Of a stretch of 64,000 nucleotides of DNA, positions 16,789-24,618 are shown piece after piece; the stretch's first letter is position 1, and each line of letters begins with the position of its first letter. The notes below the pieces were generated by a model that saw nothing but the letters and a program-made list of their open reading frames with translations, did not search any database and had not been told where the DNA came from. Both the position numbers and the translations under genes were made by a program. The stretch lies in assembly GCF_001486165.1 (NCBI RefSeq), contig NZ_LN908977.1, forward strand, positions 257,269 through 321,268. The letters run 5' to 3'. This stretch comes from Bittarella massiliensis (ex Durand et al. 2017) (GTDB taxonomy: Bacteria > Bacillota > Clostridia > Oscillospirales > Ruminococcaceae).

Positions 16789-17190
16789 CTACCCGTCCAC
16801 CGGCTCTAGCCACTCGGTCGAGCCGCCGTCGGCGGGCACCTCGACCGCCAGGTGGGAAAACCAGCTGTCCGGCGCCGCGCCGTGCCAGTGCTTGACATCC
16901 GGCGAGATGTTGACCACATCCCCCGGGCGGAGTTCTCGGGCGGGCTCGCCCCAGGCCTGGTAGTACCCCCGTCCCCCGGTGACCAGCAGGATTTGGCCGC
17001 CCCGGCGGTGGATGTGCCAGTCGTTGCGGAAGACAGGGGCAAAGGTGACGTTGGCGATGTTCACCCCCCTGTCGGTGAGCATTTCCAGATAGGATTTTCC
17101 GCTGAAGTGGGCGGCAAAGGCGGTGTTTTCCGCCCCCATGGGGAAGACGGCGCCACTGCCCAGGTCGTGCAGCCCCTTTTCTTCGTCCAT
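16789..17190 (-). CDS. Small cupin-domain protein
   Basis: A 133-aa single-domain cupin. The metal-binding motifs are visible: NDWHIHRRGGQILLVTGGRGYYQ (motif 1) and GDVVNISPDVKHWHGA (motif 2), giving three to four histidine ligands. Close relatives are annotated as cupins associated with carboxymuconolactone-decarboxylase-like or aldehyde-responsive operons; the reaction is not known. The ATG at 17190 follows AGGAGGG at 6 nt. Its promoter has a 19-bp spacer with a central dyad, the hallmark of MerR activation. Confidence 0.85.
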   Translation of the reverse strand: MDEEKGLHDLGSGAVFPMGAENTAFAAHFSGKSYLEMLTDRGVNIANVTFAPVFRNDWHIHRRGGQILLVTGGRGYYQAWGEPARELRPGDVVNISPDVKHWHGAAPDSWFSHLAVEVPADGGSTEWLEPVDG

Positions 17191-17247
17191 CTCTCATCCC
17201 TCCTCAAACGGCGACGCGCAAGGGCCGCTGTTTTGTTGTCTGGTTTT

Positions 17248-17278
17248 AGGATAAACCCTGGAGTTCACTCCAAGTCAA
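17248..17278 (-). promoter_or_regulatory. MerR-type promoter of the cupin gene
   Basis: Minus-strand TTGACT (17273-17278) and TATCCT (17248-17253) are separated by 19 bp instead of 17. The spacer contains the perfect dyad TGGAGT-TC-ACTCCA (17259-17272). This architecture is characteristic of MerR-activated promoters, in which the regulator untwists an over-long spacer. Confidence 0.8.
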
Positions 17279-17319
17279 GGGCCAATTTTGCGCTGCCTTT
17301 CAGTAGGGGTCAAGCGGCA

Positions 17320-17350
17320 AAAATGCCCTCTGGAGCACTGCTCCAGGGGG
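17320..17350 (-). terminator. Intrinsic terminator of the HNH gene
   Basis: A 12-bp stem with one G-U-type mismatch (17326-17337 with 17339-17350), followed on the minus strand by T5 (A5 at 17320-17324 in the given strand). It lies about 110 bp after the HNH stop. Confidence 0.7.
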
Positions 17351-17458
17351 CGGTTTTGGGAGACCACAAGAGAGAGGGAAGACGGGCGAAAAGGGAGGAT
17401 GTCCAATGTGCGAAGGAGGCACAGGGTCCACTGGTTTTTTACATCCTGTCAGAAAGCG

Positions 17459-18151
17459 TCATTCAACGGGCTTTTCTTCCTGTTTGGCCATGGTGATGAG
17501 TGTTTTTGCATCGTCCCCCAGGAAGCGGATGGTGCCGCGATCGCCGTCCTGAACAAAAAGGTGGTCCGGGAGATCGTCGTTTTGTGGCCTGGAATTTTTC
17601 AGGTGGATTAGGGGAGTGTGGGCTTCACTTATGTACTGCATCAGAAAAATGAGAAACTCTTTTTGGAGTTCCAGCATATCCCTGTCAAAGCCTCCAGCTG
17701 GATTGCGATGCCCGTCGATGTCGAGATATAAAACGCGCTTTTTCCCGGGATGAGCCCTCTGCGCCTCAGCTGCCAGTTCCATTAGAATGCACGCCGACGT
17801 ATCGAAGTCCTCATCTTCGTATACGACGTGGTAGATAGCCACTTTTTTACTCTCCAGTGCTGTGTAAGCGCTATCGCTGAGCCCTCTGTCAAGAATGCCG
17901 CTGGCTGTCATTGATTCGACTTGTTGGTAATAGTGGTCCCTCATCTCCCTGATCTGCTTTCTCTTGGCGGGATTTTCACCAAATAGGTCGTGACATCTTG
18001 CGCACAGCGGAACGGCGTTGTCCAGCGTGTCATCGCCGCCTTCGTGTTGTGGCTTAATGTGGTGAACCTCCACAAACGGCTCCCCACAAACCACACATCT
18101 AAAATTGCTTTTCCTCTTGGCGGTCAACTTGGTTTGCTCACTAAAGGGCAT
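17459..18151 (-). CDS. HNH endonuclease with unassigned C-terminal domain
   Basis: A 230-aa protein. Residues about 18-75 form an HNH nuclease module: CVVC, then VEVHHIKPQHEGGDDTLDNAVPLCARCHDL, with both zinc CxxC pairs and the HH/N/H catalytic pattern. The C-terminal about 130 residues (VAIYHVVYEDEDFDTSACILMELA, RVLYLDIDGHRN) are not recognised. The ATG at 18151 follows GGGAGGT. Base composition is clearly lower in GC than the chromosomal neighbours, and the gene sits between the cupin and the left end of the tet(W) element, so it is probably acquired. It may be a nuclease in defence or mobile-element biology; this is unproven. Confidence 0.8.
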   Translation of the reverse strand: MPFSEQTKLTAKRKSNFRCVVCGEPFVEVHHIKPQHEGGDDTLDNAVPLCARCHDLFGENPAKRKQIREMRDHYYQQVESMTASGILDRGLSDSAYTALESKKVAIYHVVYEDEDFDTSACILMELAAEAQRAHPGKKRVLYLDIDGHRNPAGGFDRDMLELQKEFLIFLMQYISEAHTPLIHLKNSRPQNDDLPDHLFVQDGDRGTIRFLGDDAKTLITMAKQEEKPVE

Positions 18152-18268
18152 GGGCTACCTCCCTTTTCTCACGGGCATCTCTCTGGGAGACAAAACGACC
18201 CGCTTGCAAAAATGACAGACGAGCCTAGGCGCGCCTGTCATCAAACACTTACTTTACTTGAGATAGCT

Positions 18269-18278
18269 ATTCCCACTC
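18269..18278. other. Left att core
   Basis: ATTCCCACTC, identical to 27125-27134. Read on the minus strand it encodes E-W-E then TAG, the same last residues as GuaA, as expected of a site taken from the 3' end of guaA. Confidence 0.75.
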
Positions 18279-18329
18279 GGCAAATTCAGATATAGTAGGG
18301 TGTATTTGAGGTGATTTCGCAGGAAAAAC

Positions 18330-18347
18330 TTTCGCAAATATGTTAAT
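18330..18347. repeat. 18-bp copy of the xis/xre intergenic region
   Basis: An 18-bp sequence beginning TTTCGCAAATATG is identical here and at 26244-26261, in the same orientation. The right copy lies between the excisionase and the XRE gene. The left copy suggests remains of a duplicated or related element end, or a second regulator site. Confidence 0.65.
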
Positions 18348-18381
18348 ATTCCACCTGCTATTTTCGGCTGTAAAGTTTATT

Positions 18382-18399
18382 AGTATCAAAATAGTATCA
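18382..18399. repeat. Left arm-type integrase sites
   Basis: Two direct AGTATCA repeats (18382-18388 and 18393-18399), period 11 bp. The same pair with the same period lies at 27046-27063 by the right end. Confidence 0.6.
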
Positions 18400-18465
18400 C
18401 AAAAGGCTGGGAAATACAACAGAATTATGTGGAGCTCTACATAATTCCGGCACGGACGGACGCTG

Positions 18466-18546
18466 TCAGGCACAGCGGATAACAGCCTTGCAAGAGGCGT
18501 TGTACCTGCGCTGGATATATTCTTGATAGGCTTTCTGGTCTGTCAT
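18466..18546 (-). pseudogene. Truncated small ORF, N-terminus of a sigma-like element gene
   Basis: ATG at 18546 follows GAGAGGGGG and encodes 26 residues (MTDQKAYQEYIQ..., then CKAVIR) before TGA. The opening resembles the start of small sigma-70-like/HTH proteins common on Firmicutes conjugative elements, which run to 130 aa or more. The rest is missing, so it is likely cut by a deletion near the element end. The identification rests on few residues. Confidence 0.35.
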
Positions 18547-18716
18547 GGAAATTCCCCCTCTCTGAATAATAGTGCGGGGCGGCAGTACTCCTTGCTGTCG
18601 CCCCTTGATTGCCTACCAGCAAAGACGGGCGGGGCTGTCAACGACGGCGCGAAGCGGCGTTCATTTTATCGTTGACTGGCTCGGCTGGGTTTGCTATTTA
18701 CCCGACAAACTTGAAT

Positions 18717-19484
18717 TTATTTTAAGCTATCACGTTTTACCTTCTTAAGCCTTACTATCATTACCATAGGAATTTCTTTGTTGGTTTTGAAACATTCTTC
18801 ATAAAATCCATCAATGACAAATCCAGCTCTAAAACAAAGGTTAAAAATATCTTGTATGGAACGATGATAATAAATCTGCTCTTTCGGTTGCCCTTCAATC
18901 GCTATATCATAGTAACTGTGCGGTGTCATATATTTTTCAGTCAACGTGACAAAACAAGGGTGTTGCGTTGCAAAGACAAAAATTCCGCTTTCCTGCAACA
19001 GTTCATAAACAGCCATAAGAAGTGGTTCAATGTCCGTAATATCCATAATTGCCATATTAGAAACTGCTTTCGTAAAGGCTCGATTTCTTTTTAATTCTAA
19101 TATACTTTTTCTATCGGTCGCATCCGCCACACAAAATTCAATTTGTTTTGCATATTGTGATTGCCGTCTTTTAGCCAATTCTATCATTTTTTTGCTGTAA
19201 TCAAAAGCGACAACCGAAGCACCTCTTTGTGCAAGATACGAAGAATAATTTCCATTGCCACACGCAATATCCAAAATGTAATCCGCAGGATTAGGAGATA
19301 GAAGTTCCGTTACTTTGGGGCGCACTACCTCTCTGTGAAATTCATTAGATTCGTCACCCATTGCATTATCCCAAAATTGTGCGTTCTCCTCCCAGATTTT
19401 TTTACTTTCCTCTGTTCCCATGTTCTCTCCCACTCCCAAAATTTGCTTTTTTGCTTCCATTAAATCTTCCTTACGATATTCCAT
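18717..19484 (-). CDS. Class I SAM-dependent methyltransferase downstream of tet(W)
   Basis: A 255-aa protein with a Rossmann methyltransferase fold: motif I YILDIACGNGNYSSYLA at about 92-108, VVAFDYSKKMIELAKRR, then the post-motif region ATQHPCFVTLTEKY. The substrate is unknown. The ATG at 19484 has GGAGGGTAACA in front. It starts 50 bp after tet(W) and reads in the same direction, so it is probably co-transcribed. It is much richer in AT than the chromosome and even than tet(W), so it has a different origin. A methyltransferase accompanying tet(W) is known from other tet(W) elements. Confidence 0.85.
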   Translation of the reverse strand: MEYRKEDLMEAKKQILGVGENMGTEESKKIWEENAQFWDNAMGDESNEFHREVVRPKVTELLSPNPADYILDIACGNGNYSSYLAQRGASVVAFDYSKKMIELAKRRQSQYAKQIEFCVADATDRKSILELKRNRAFTKAVSNMAIMDITDIEPLLMAVYELLQESGIFVFATQHPCFVTLTEKYMTPHSYYDIAIEGQPKEQIYYHRSIQDIFNLCFRAGFVIDGFYEECFKTNKEIPMVMIVRLKKVKRDSLK

Positions 19485-19534
19485 TGTTACCCTCCATAAC
19501 TTCTGATTGTTGCCGTCTTGACGATTATGTATCT

Positions 19535-21454
19535 TTACATTACCTTCTGAAACATATGGCGCACCTTGTCCAGGCGGTTGTTTGGACGGCGGGGCTGGAT
19601 GACCGGCTGGCCGACAGCGGCCTGATACCCTTTTAGCTCTGTAAGGCATACGCTCTGCCCGTTGGTGTAAAAGGCCAGATCAGTACGGTATGCCTGTATA
19701 CAGCGGGCGGGAATCTCGCCAGTAAAGACAACTTCATCCTTTTTTACCTGGGCCGTTTCGATGGTGGCACAGTATTTCGGTGCATCATGATAAGCCCTGG
19801 AAAGGTATTCCTGGGGCGCATAGAGGGTGAAGGAGAGATAAGGTTCCAGCAGCTGCGTCCCCGATTCCTTCAATGCCTGTTCCAATACAATCGGGGCCAA
19901 TGAGCGGAAGTCCGCCGGCGTGCTGACTGGACTGTAATAAAGCCCGTATTCAAAGCAAATCTTACAGTCCGTTACGTTCCAGCCGAACAAGCCCTGCTCC
20001 AGCCCGTAACGGATACCATCCCTGACAGCGTTTTGAAAACTCTGGTTCAAGTATCCCAGCGAAACCCGGCTCTCGTATTGTACGCCGGAGCCAAGCGGGA
20101 GTGGTGTAACAGACAGTCCGATAGATGCCCAAAACGGGTTGGGCGGCACCTCGATATGGATGGTGTGGCTGGCTGCTTTGAGCGGCCGCTCCATATAAAT
20201 GACGGTGGGTTCCTTTACCACTGTTTCAATCTTGTATTTTTCCGACAGCAAAGCGGAAACGACCTCCAACTGCACCCGGCCCAAAAAAGAAAGAATGATC
20301 TCATGGGTGATGGAATCCACTTCGCAGCGCAAAAGCGGGTCAGTATCCGCAAGTTGCGTAAGAGCGTCCAGCAGCCGTTCTCTTTGCGCTGCCGTTTTCG
20401 GCGCAATCGTCGTCCGCAGCATGGGGAGGGGGGCCTCGCGCCACCTTTTACGAGGGAGCCGGGTTTGATCCCCTAATACATCGTTTAACCTCACGCTGTC
20501 GCTGGGAAGGATAACAATTTCGCCCGGATAAGCGGTGTCTGTCCGAACAATTTCCCCTTTGGATGGAATACGCATCTCTGTGATTTTCAGCTTTTCTCTC
20601 CCGGCCAGGGCCACCGTATCCCGCAGGCGCAGCGTTCCGCTGTATAGCCGCAGATAGACACGCCGCTGGCCGCAATCGGTGTACTCAACCTTGAAAACGC
20701 TGCCGCATAGGGTGGCGCTCCCCTGTTCCCCAATCGGTTGGAACAGTCCTGTCACCGCATCCATCAACGGTTGAATGCCAAGGCCCTTTTTGGCGCTGCC
20801 ATGATAGACCGGAAACAGGGAGGCTTCTTGAACCCGCCGCTGTTCCTCCCGCGCAAGTTTTTCCTGGCTGATTGGTTCTCCTGCGATATACTTTTCCAAT
20901 AATGCATCGTTATTTTCGATGACCGCATCCCATGCTTCTATGTCGGTATTTTCCTCCAGGACTATTTCCGGGGACAGCGACACCGTCTGCTTGATGATAA
21001 TATCGGCGGAGAGCTTATCCCGAACAGACTGAACCACGCTCTGCAAATCAACGCCAGCCTGGTCGATCTTGTTGATAAAGATAACGGTGGGAATGTTCAT
21101 TTTCCGCAGGGCATGGAACAGAATACGGGTCTGGGCCTGCACGCCATCTTTCGCGGAGATCACCAAGATGGCCCCATCTAAAACAGCCAAAGAGCGGTAC
21201 ACCTCCGCCAAAAAATCCATGTGGCCGGGCGTATCCACAATGTTAACTTTACATCTGTGCCACTGGAAGGAAGTGACTGCCGCTTGAATGGTAATCCCAC
21301 GCTGCCGCTCCAAAAACAAGGTGTCCGTCCTCGTTGTCCCTTTTTCGACGCTCCCTGGTTCTGAAATGGCTCCACTGGCATATAGCAGACTCTCCGTCAA
21401 GGTCGTCTTTCCAGCGTCTACATGGGCAAGAATCCCGATATTGATAATGTTCAT
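19535..21454 (-). CDS. tet(W): Tetracycline resistance ribosomal protection protein Tet(W)
   Basis: A 639-aa EF-G-like GTPase that removes tetracycline from the ribosomal A site. The full length equals Tet(W), and the sequence agrees with Tet(W) as I recall it almost throughout. GTPase motifs: [13 protein letters not shown] (about 10-22), the switch II region VDTPGHMDF and NKID. The C-terminal domain IV/V loops are complete, ending [20 protein letters not shown]. No frameshift or truncation is seen. The ATG at 21454 follows GGAGG. Expression is probably inducible through the leader attenuator upstream. It is the resistance cargo of the integrative element. Confidence 0.97.
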   Translation of the reverse strand: MNIINIGILAHVDAGKTTLTESLLYASGAISEPGSVEKGTTRTDTLFLERQRGITIQAAVTSFQWHRCKVNIVDTPGHMDFLAEVYRSLAVLDGAILVISAKDGVQAQTRILFHALRKMNIPTVIFINKIDQAGVDLQSVVQSVRDKLSADIIIKQTVSLSPEIVLEENTDIEAWDAVIENNDALLEKYIAGEPISQEKLAREEQRRVQEASLFPVYHGSAKKGLGIQPLMDAVTGLFQPIGEQGSATLCGSVFKVEYTDCGQRRVYLRLYSGTLRLRDTVALAGREKLKITEMRIPSKGEIVRTDTAYPGEIVILPSDSVRLNDVLGDQTRLPRKRWREAPLPMLRTTIAPKTAAQRERLLDALTQLADTDPLLRCEVDSITHEIILSFLGRVQLEVVSALLSEKYKIETVVKEPTVIYMERPLKAASHTIHIEVPPNPFWASIGLSVTPLPLGSGVQYESRVSLGYLNQSFQNAVRDGIRYGLEQGLFGWNVTDCKICFEYGLYYSPVSTPADFRSLAPIVLEQALKESGTQLLEPYLSFTLYAPQEYLSRAYHDAPKYCATIETAQVKKDEVVFTGEIPARCIQAYRTDLAFYTNGQSVCLTELKGYQAAVGQPVIQPRRPNNRLDKVRHMFQKVM

Positions 21455-21486
21455 GTCTATCCTCCATACAAGGCCCGAATGGGCGC

Positions 21487-21524
21487 AAAAATCCCCAGCG
21501 GCTAATACTTTTACCGCTGGGGAT
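21487..21524 (-). promoter_or_regulatory. Attenuator terminator of tet(W)
   Basis: On the minus strand an 11-bp stem ATCCCCAGCGG/CCGCTGGGGAT (21514-21524 and 21491-21501) with T5 after it, ending about 30 bp before the tet(W) start. A leader hairpin that terminates without drug and is bypassed when ribosomes stall is the known control of tet(M)-like genes. Confidence 0.8.
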
Positions 21525-21549
21525 CATGACTTCGGACACACAGAAACAT
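21511..21549 (-). CDS. Putative leader peptide of tet(W)
   Basis: A 12-codon frame ([12 protein letters not shown], then TAA) that ends inside the upstream arm of the attenuator stem. A ribosome slowed by tetracycline here would prevent the hairpin from forming. Called from position and precedent in tet(M)-type leaders, not from protein similarity. Confidence 0.5.
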   Translation of the reverse strand: MFLCVRSHDPQR

Positions 21550-21728
21550 ACACGACTTACATAAGCCGCGGTCCGTCACGATATTTACTAAAAAGGCAAA
21601 AGTATTCTTAAAATTGGGTACAAAAACCAAGCCCCTGCAAGGGGCAATCATTTTTGCGCCCATTATCAAATTTTATTTAAGAATACCTTGCCGCATATTT
21701 GATAGACTCCTCAAATCAGGATAATAGC

Positions 21729-21757
21729 AGTATATCATAGTACGCTCTAAAAAACAA
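21729..21757 (-). promoter_or_regulatory. Promoter of tet(W)
   Basis: Minus-strand TTGTTT (21752-21757), 17-bp spacer, TATACT (21729-21734). It would produce a leader of about 270 nt before the tet(W) start. Confidence 0.65.
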
Positions 21758-21789
21758 GAAATCATTTTACCGATTCCACAAATAAAATC

Positions 21790-21815
21790 GGAGGGTATTC
21801 ACTGGAATACCCTCC
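21790..21815 (-). terminator. Terminator of the mob gene
   Basis: An 11-bp stem (21805-21815 with 21790-21800) followed on the minus strand by GATTTTATTT, 12 bp after the relaxase stop. Confidence 0.75.
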
Positions 21816-21826
21816 GGTTTTGGTGA

Positions 21827-23014
21827 TTATCGTGCGTCTATCCGAATTTTTGACTTTGCGGCCCGTTTCCGTTCCTTTTCGGCATGTTCCTGCTGGTAAG
21901 CTGCCTCTAATATTCTGTCCACTTGTTCTGGGCCAAAGGCCCTTTTGACCCGCTCATAGTCAGCGGAGACTTGCCGCATGGCCTTGTTTTCCAACTTGAC
22001 CTCCTGCAATCGATCAGACAGGCGGATGTTGCTCTCCCTCACCCGGCCATAGTCCCCTTGCAGACGCTCAAATTTCCCCCGCAGCTCCACATAGGCCAGA
22101 TACAGGGAGCGCAGCACCTTGACGATTTGGGCCAGCAGGGGCTTTGCCTTTTTCTCTCGGTAGGCCCGGCCTGTTTCCAGCGTTCCCGGCTCCGGCAAAA
22201 TCTCCTCCGGATTGGCGGAGAAATCCGCTGCCAACCGCTCCATATTTTTCACCGCCGGGGCAAGTTCTTTGAGCCGCCGTTCCTGGCTCTCCACCTGGTT
22301 TTCTTTCTCCGCCTTGACCGTCTCCAGAACGGCGATCTCCTTTGCCCGCTGCTCTTTCTTGTAGTCCAGCACAGACAAGTGCTTGTCGTGGGTGCCTTTG
22401 TCCTCCCACTCAATCCCGTGGCGCTCCATGACCAGGGAAAGCTGCTCCTTTTCCGAGCGCACCCACTGGCTCCACTCTGTGTCCCCTCTGGTGCCGCCCT
22501 GGAAACCCTGGGCCGCTAACGCCTGTTTCAAAGATACCCTCGTGTCCAGCCCTCGCTTGCTCCCGGTGGTGAATGGTACAAAGTCAATGTGCAGATGGGG
22601 CGTAGCCTCGTCCATGTGGAGGTGGGCAGAGAACACCCGGAGTTGGGGGTTGCGCTCTTGAAAGCCCTTCATGTACTCGTCCAAAACCGCTGCCGCAAGC
22701 TGTCCCTCCTCGCTGTCGGCGCTCATATCATCTCGATTGCCCACTTGCAGGATGATTTCATGGAACGGCTTTTCCTGCTTGCCGGAGCGGATCTTCTCAT
22801 AGTAATCCTCTATCCTTCTGTCGGCCCTGGTTTGTTTAGCGTTGTACCGTTCCAGAGCCTCGTCAAAGAGTTCATGGTACACCGCCTTGATATTCTCCTG
22901 GCAGTAGGTTATATTCAAGTGGGAGCGTTCCGGGTCAGTGTTCTTGGCGTGGAATTTTCTACTGTTATGGTTCACCGATCCTTGGCCCACCATGGCGCTG
23001 ATTGTCCTTTTCAA
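21827..23014 (-). CDS. mob: Mob/Pre-family relaxase (plasmid recombination enzyme)
   Basis: A 395-aa relaxase of the MobV/Pre type. It nicks one strand at oriT to start mobilisation. The N-terminal catalytic domain has the metal-binding histidines in HLHMDEATPHLHIDFVP (about 131-147). After about residue 215 it becomes a charged coiled coil, as usual for this family. I take the TTG at 23014 as start because GGAGGAGGG lies 5-8 nt upstream; the ATG at codon 8 is an alternative. An oriT-like hairpin and nick motif lie just upstream. No coupling protein or secretion genes are present in the element. Confidence 0.87.
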   Translation of the reverse strand: MKRTISAMVGQGSVNHNSRKFHAKNTDPERSHLNITYCQENIKAVYHELFDEALERYNAKQTRADRRIEDYYEKIRSGKQEKPFHEIILQVGNRDDMSADSEEGQLAAAVLDEYMKGFQERNPQLRVFSAHLHMDEATPHLHIDFVPFTTGSKRGLDTRVSLKQALAAQGFQGGTRGDTEWSQWVRSEKEQLSLVMERHGIEWEDKGTHDKHLSVLDYKKEQRAKEIAVLETVKAEKENQVESQERRLKELAPAVKNMERLAADFSANPEEILPEPGTLETGRAYREKKAKPLLAQIVKVLRSLYLAYVELRGKFERLQGDYGRVRESNIRLSDRLQEVKLENKAMRQVSADYERVKRAFGPEQVDRILEAAYQQEHAEKERKRAAKSKIRIDAR

Positions 23015-23088
23015 ATCAATCCCTCCTCCCTTTTCCGCCGCGCAAGCGGCGAGCCTTTGTTACTTTCTGCGAAAGTAACGCAAAAGCA

Positions 23089-23132
23089 CTTTTGACAGCC
23101 TGACGGCCATCAAAAGCGCATTTGCGCCCTAC
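23089..23132. other. oriT candidate
   Basis: Inverted repeat CTTTTGA/TCAAAAG (23089-23095 and 23110-23116), then, 5-15 bp further, TTTGCGCCCTA (23121-23131). The TGCGCCCT core equals the nick region of IncQ/MOBQ-type origins (AAGTGCGCCCT), where it also follows an inverted repeat. It lies directly upstream of the relaxase gene. Confidence 0.5.
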
Positions 23133-23297
23133 GGGGTGGTGTGGGGGCTTTGCCCCCGGCAACTGCGGTTGCCTCCCCCAGCAGGGCCGCCCTTTGAAAA
23201 GGGCACCCTGCACCCCGCCTAAACTTTGTCACTCGCCGTTGGGCAGGGTGGAAAGGCCAGGGGCCTTTCCACCGCCCGGCAAGTGTTTTCCGTGGGC

Positions 23298-23370
23298 CGA
23301 AAGTCAAGGGGTACGGGTTGTATTGACTTGCGGCAATCTCCACCCGCAGGTATGCCCCCCTTGACTTTCG
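23298..23370. repeat. 14-bp long-range inverted repeat
   Basis: CGAAAGTCAAGGGG (23298-23311) pairs perfectly with 23357-23370 across a 45-bp loop. It could form a cruciform or single-strand hairpin next to the iteron-like array, as in single- or double-strand origins. Confidence 0.6.
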
Positions 23371-23381
23371 CCCCCGCTCCC

Positions 23382-23465
23382 CGTGACAGCCGTGACGACC
23401 GTGACGATGTTTTACACACCGCCTCCGCACTCCGAAAAGCTGTCACAGCTGTCACGGTCGTCACG
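23382..23465. repeat. Iteron-like array: 3 direct plus 3 inverted copies
   Basis: CGTGAC occurs at 23382, 23391 and 23400 (9-bp period). Its complement GTCACR occurs at 23442, 23451 and 23460, also 9-bp period. A 36-bp gap with an AT-rich GATGTTTTACACACC lies between. The arrangement looks like binding sites for a replication initiator or the element's DNA-binding protein. The last inverted copy overlaps the stop codon of the RepA-like gene. Confidence 0.65.
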
Positions 23466-24615
23466 CCTGGGGTTCCTCCAACGTGAGCTTGATACTCCGC
23501 CCGGCATGGGTTCGGGCGCTTTCATAGTGGATGTGGTACTCATAGGACAGCCGCCACGCCCGGACATTCAGCCGCATAGCCAGGGCATTGGGTTTCATAT
23601 CCAGCCCCAGGGCGGCGACAAGTTCCGTGGCCGTCCCTCTCCACTCTGGCCGTTCCGCCGTTACCAGGGCGGCAACAGCCTCCAACACCGGGTCAGGCGG
23701 CTCCTGCCGCAGCTCCGTTTCCCGCCGCTCCAGCTCCCACACAAGCCGTTCCTCGTCCCGCTTGAGGTAGAGGCGCTGGTCTTGCTGATCCCGCCCAGAA
23801 ATGTCCAGGGTGGCGGCGTTGTCTGCCCGCCGCTCCTTTTGGAGCAGAAAGGCCCCGTCTGCCGCACCCAATAAGCCGTTGGTGCCGGAGATCATATCAA
23901 ACTTATCATCGGCCTGCTGCTTGCGGGTGTGATGTACAACCAGGAGGCAAACCCCGCTTATATCGGCAAACCGTTTCAGTTTGGTGATTACCTCATAGTC
24001 GTTGGCATAGCTGTACTTCTCTGCCCCGGCCTCCCGGATTTTTTGCAGGGTGTCGATGATAATAAGCCGGGTGTCCGTGTGTTCCCGGACAAAGCCCTTT
24101 AGCTGCTCCTCCAGGCCACCGCCGAGCTGCTTAGCTCCGATGGCAAAGAACAGGTTTCCGGTACTCTCTACTCCAAACATCCGGTACAACCGCTCCTGTA
24201 AGCGACGGTGGTTGTCCTCCAGGGCCAGATAGAGGACTGTCCCCTGGCGCACCTCATACCCCCACAGGGAAAGGCCCATACTCACATGATAGGCAAGCTG
24301 GGCCATGAGAAAGGACTTGCCCACCTTGGGAGCGCCCACAAAGAGATATGTCCCCGCATAGAGCAGACCGTCTACCACAGGAGGTCTGCCGGGGTACACC
24401 TGTTCGTAGAGGTCATTCATAGACACGGTAGGCAGATAGGCCGGGTCATTGACCCGGCTTATCTGCCGCAGGATTTCCTCCAAATCTCTTTCCGGGGGCT
24501 TGTGTTCTGTCACGCCCTCTGCTATACTTTGGTTAGGTTTTTGTGAGAGCGACTGTCCCCCGTCTGCGCCAACAGGCGGATATGGGGCAGTCGTTTTCTC
24601 TTGCAATCTATCCAT
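23461..24615 (-). CDS. RepA-like AAA ATPase/replicative helicase
   Basis: A 384-aa RecA-fold ATPase of the RepA/DnaB-like hexameric class found on mobilizable plasmids and elements. Walker A is GAPKVGKS at about 94-101, Walker B RLIIIDTLQ near 185-193, and a conserved VVHHTRK follows. The C-terminal about 80 residues look like a winged-helix DNA-binding tail (RGTATELVAALGLDMKPNALAMRL). The ATG at 24615 is 3 bp from the stop of the upstream gene, so the two are co-translated. With the iteron-like array beside it, it suggests the excised circle can replicate. Confidence 0.8.
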   Translation of the reverse strand: MDRLQEKTTAPYPPVGADGGQSLSQKPNQSIAEGVTEHKPPERDLEEILRQISRVNDPAYLPTVSMNDLYEQVYPGRPPVVDGLLYAGTYLFVGAPKVGKSFLMAQLAYHVSMGLSLWGYEVRQGTVLYLALEDNHRRLQERLYRMFGVESTGNLFFAIGAKQLGGGLEEQLKGFVREHTDTRLIIIDTLQKIREAGAEKYSYANDYEVITKLKRFADISGVCLLVVHHTRKQQADDKFDMISGTNGLLGAADGAFLLQKERRADNAATLDISGRDQQDQRLYLKRDEERLVWELERRETELRQEPPDPVLEAVAALVTAERPEWRGTATELVAALGLDMKPNALAMRLNVRAWRLSYEYHIHYESARTHAGRSIKLTLEEPQA

Positions 24616-24618
24616 CTA

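Larger units (their letters stand above)
18152..18716. other. Left end of the element: att core, arm repeats and remnants
   Basis: AT-rich. It contains the att core, two arm-type repeats, an 18-bp copy of the xis/xre regulatory region and a truncated leader of a sigma-like gene, each listed separately. A 68-aa minus-strand frame that ends in EWE followed by TAG at the att core mimics the GuaA C-terminus; it shows how the core is derived and is not a gene. Confidence 0.6.
21455..21826. other. tet(W) leader region and mob terminator
   Basis: About 370 bp. It holds the promoter (21729-21757), a leader of about 270 nt with a GCCCCT/AGGGGC hairpin (about 21632-21646), an 11-bp inverted repeat pair (21602-21612 and 21676-21686), the leader peptide and the terminator hairpin before tet(W). 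At the far side lies the mob terminator. Confidence 0.65.
23015..23460. other. Control region between mob and the RepA-like gene
   Basis: About 445 bp, rich in inverted repeats: a TTACTTTC-TGC-GAAAGTAA hairpin at 23060-23078, the oriT candidate, GC-rich hairpins near 23144-23176 and 23256-23275, a long 14-bp inverted repeat (23298-23370) and the iteron-like array (23382-23465). No protein gene is supported. Confidence 0.65.

Noticed and set aside
18267-18473. A 68-aa minus-strand ORF ending in EWE at the left att site
   Set aside because: No Shine-Dalgarno or domain. The EWE ending comes from the att core derived from guaA.
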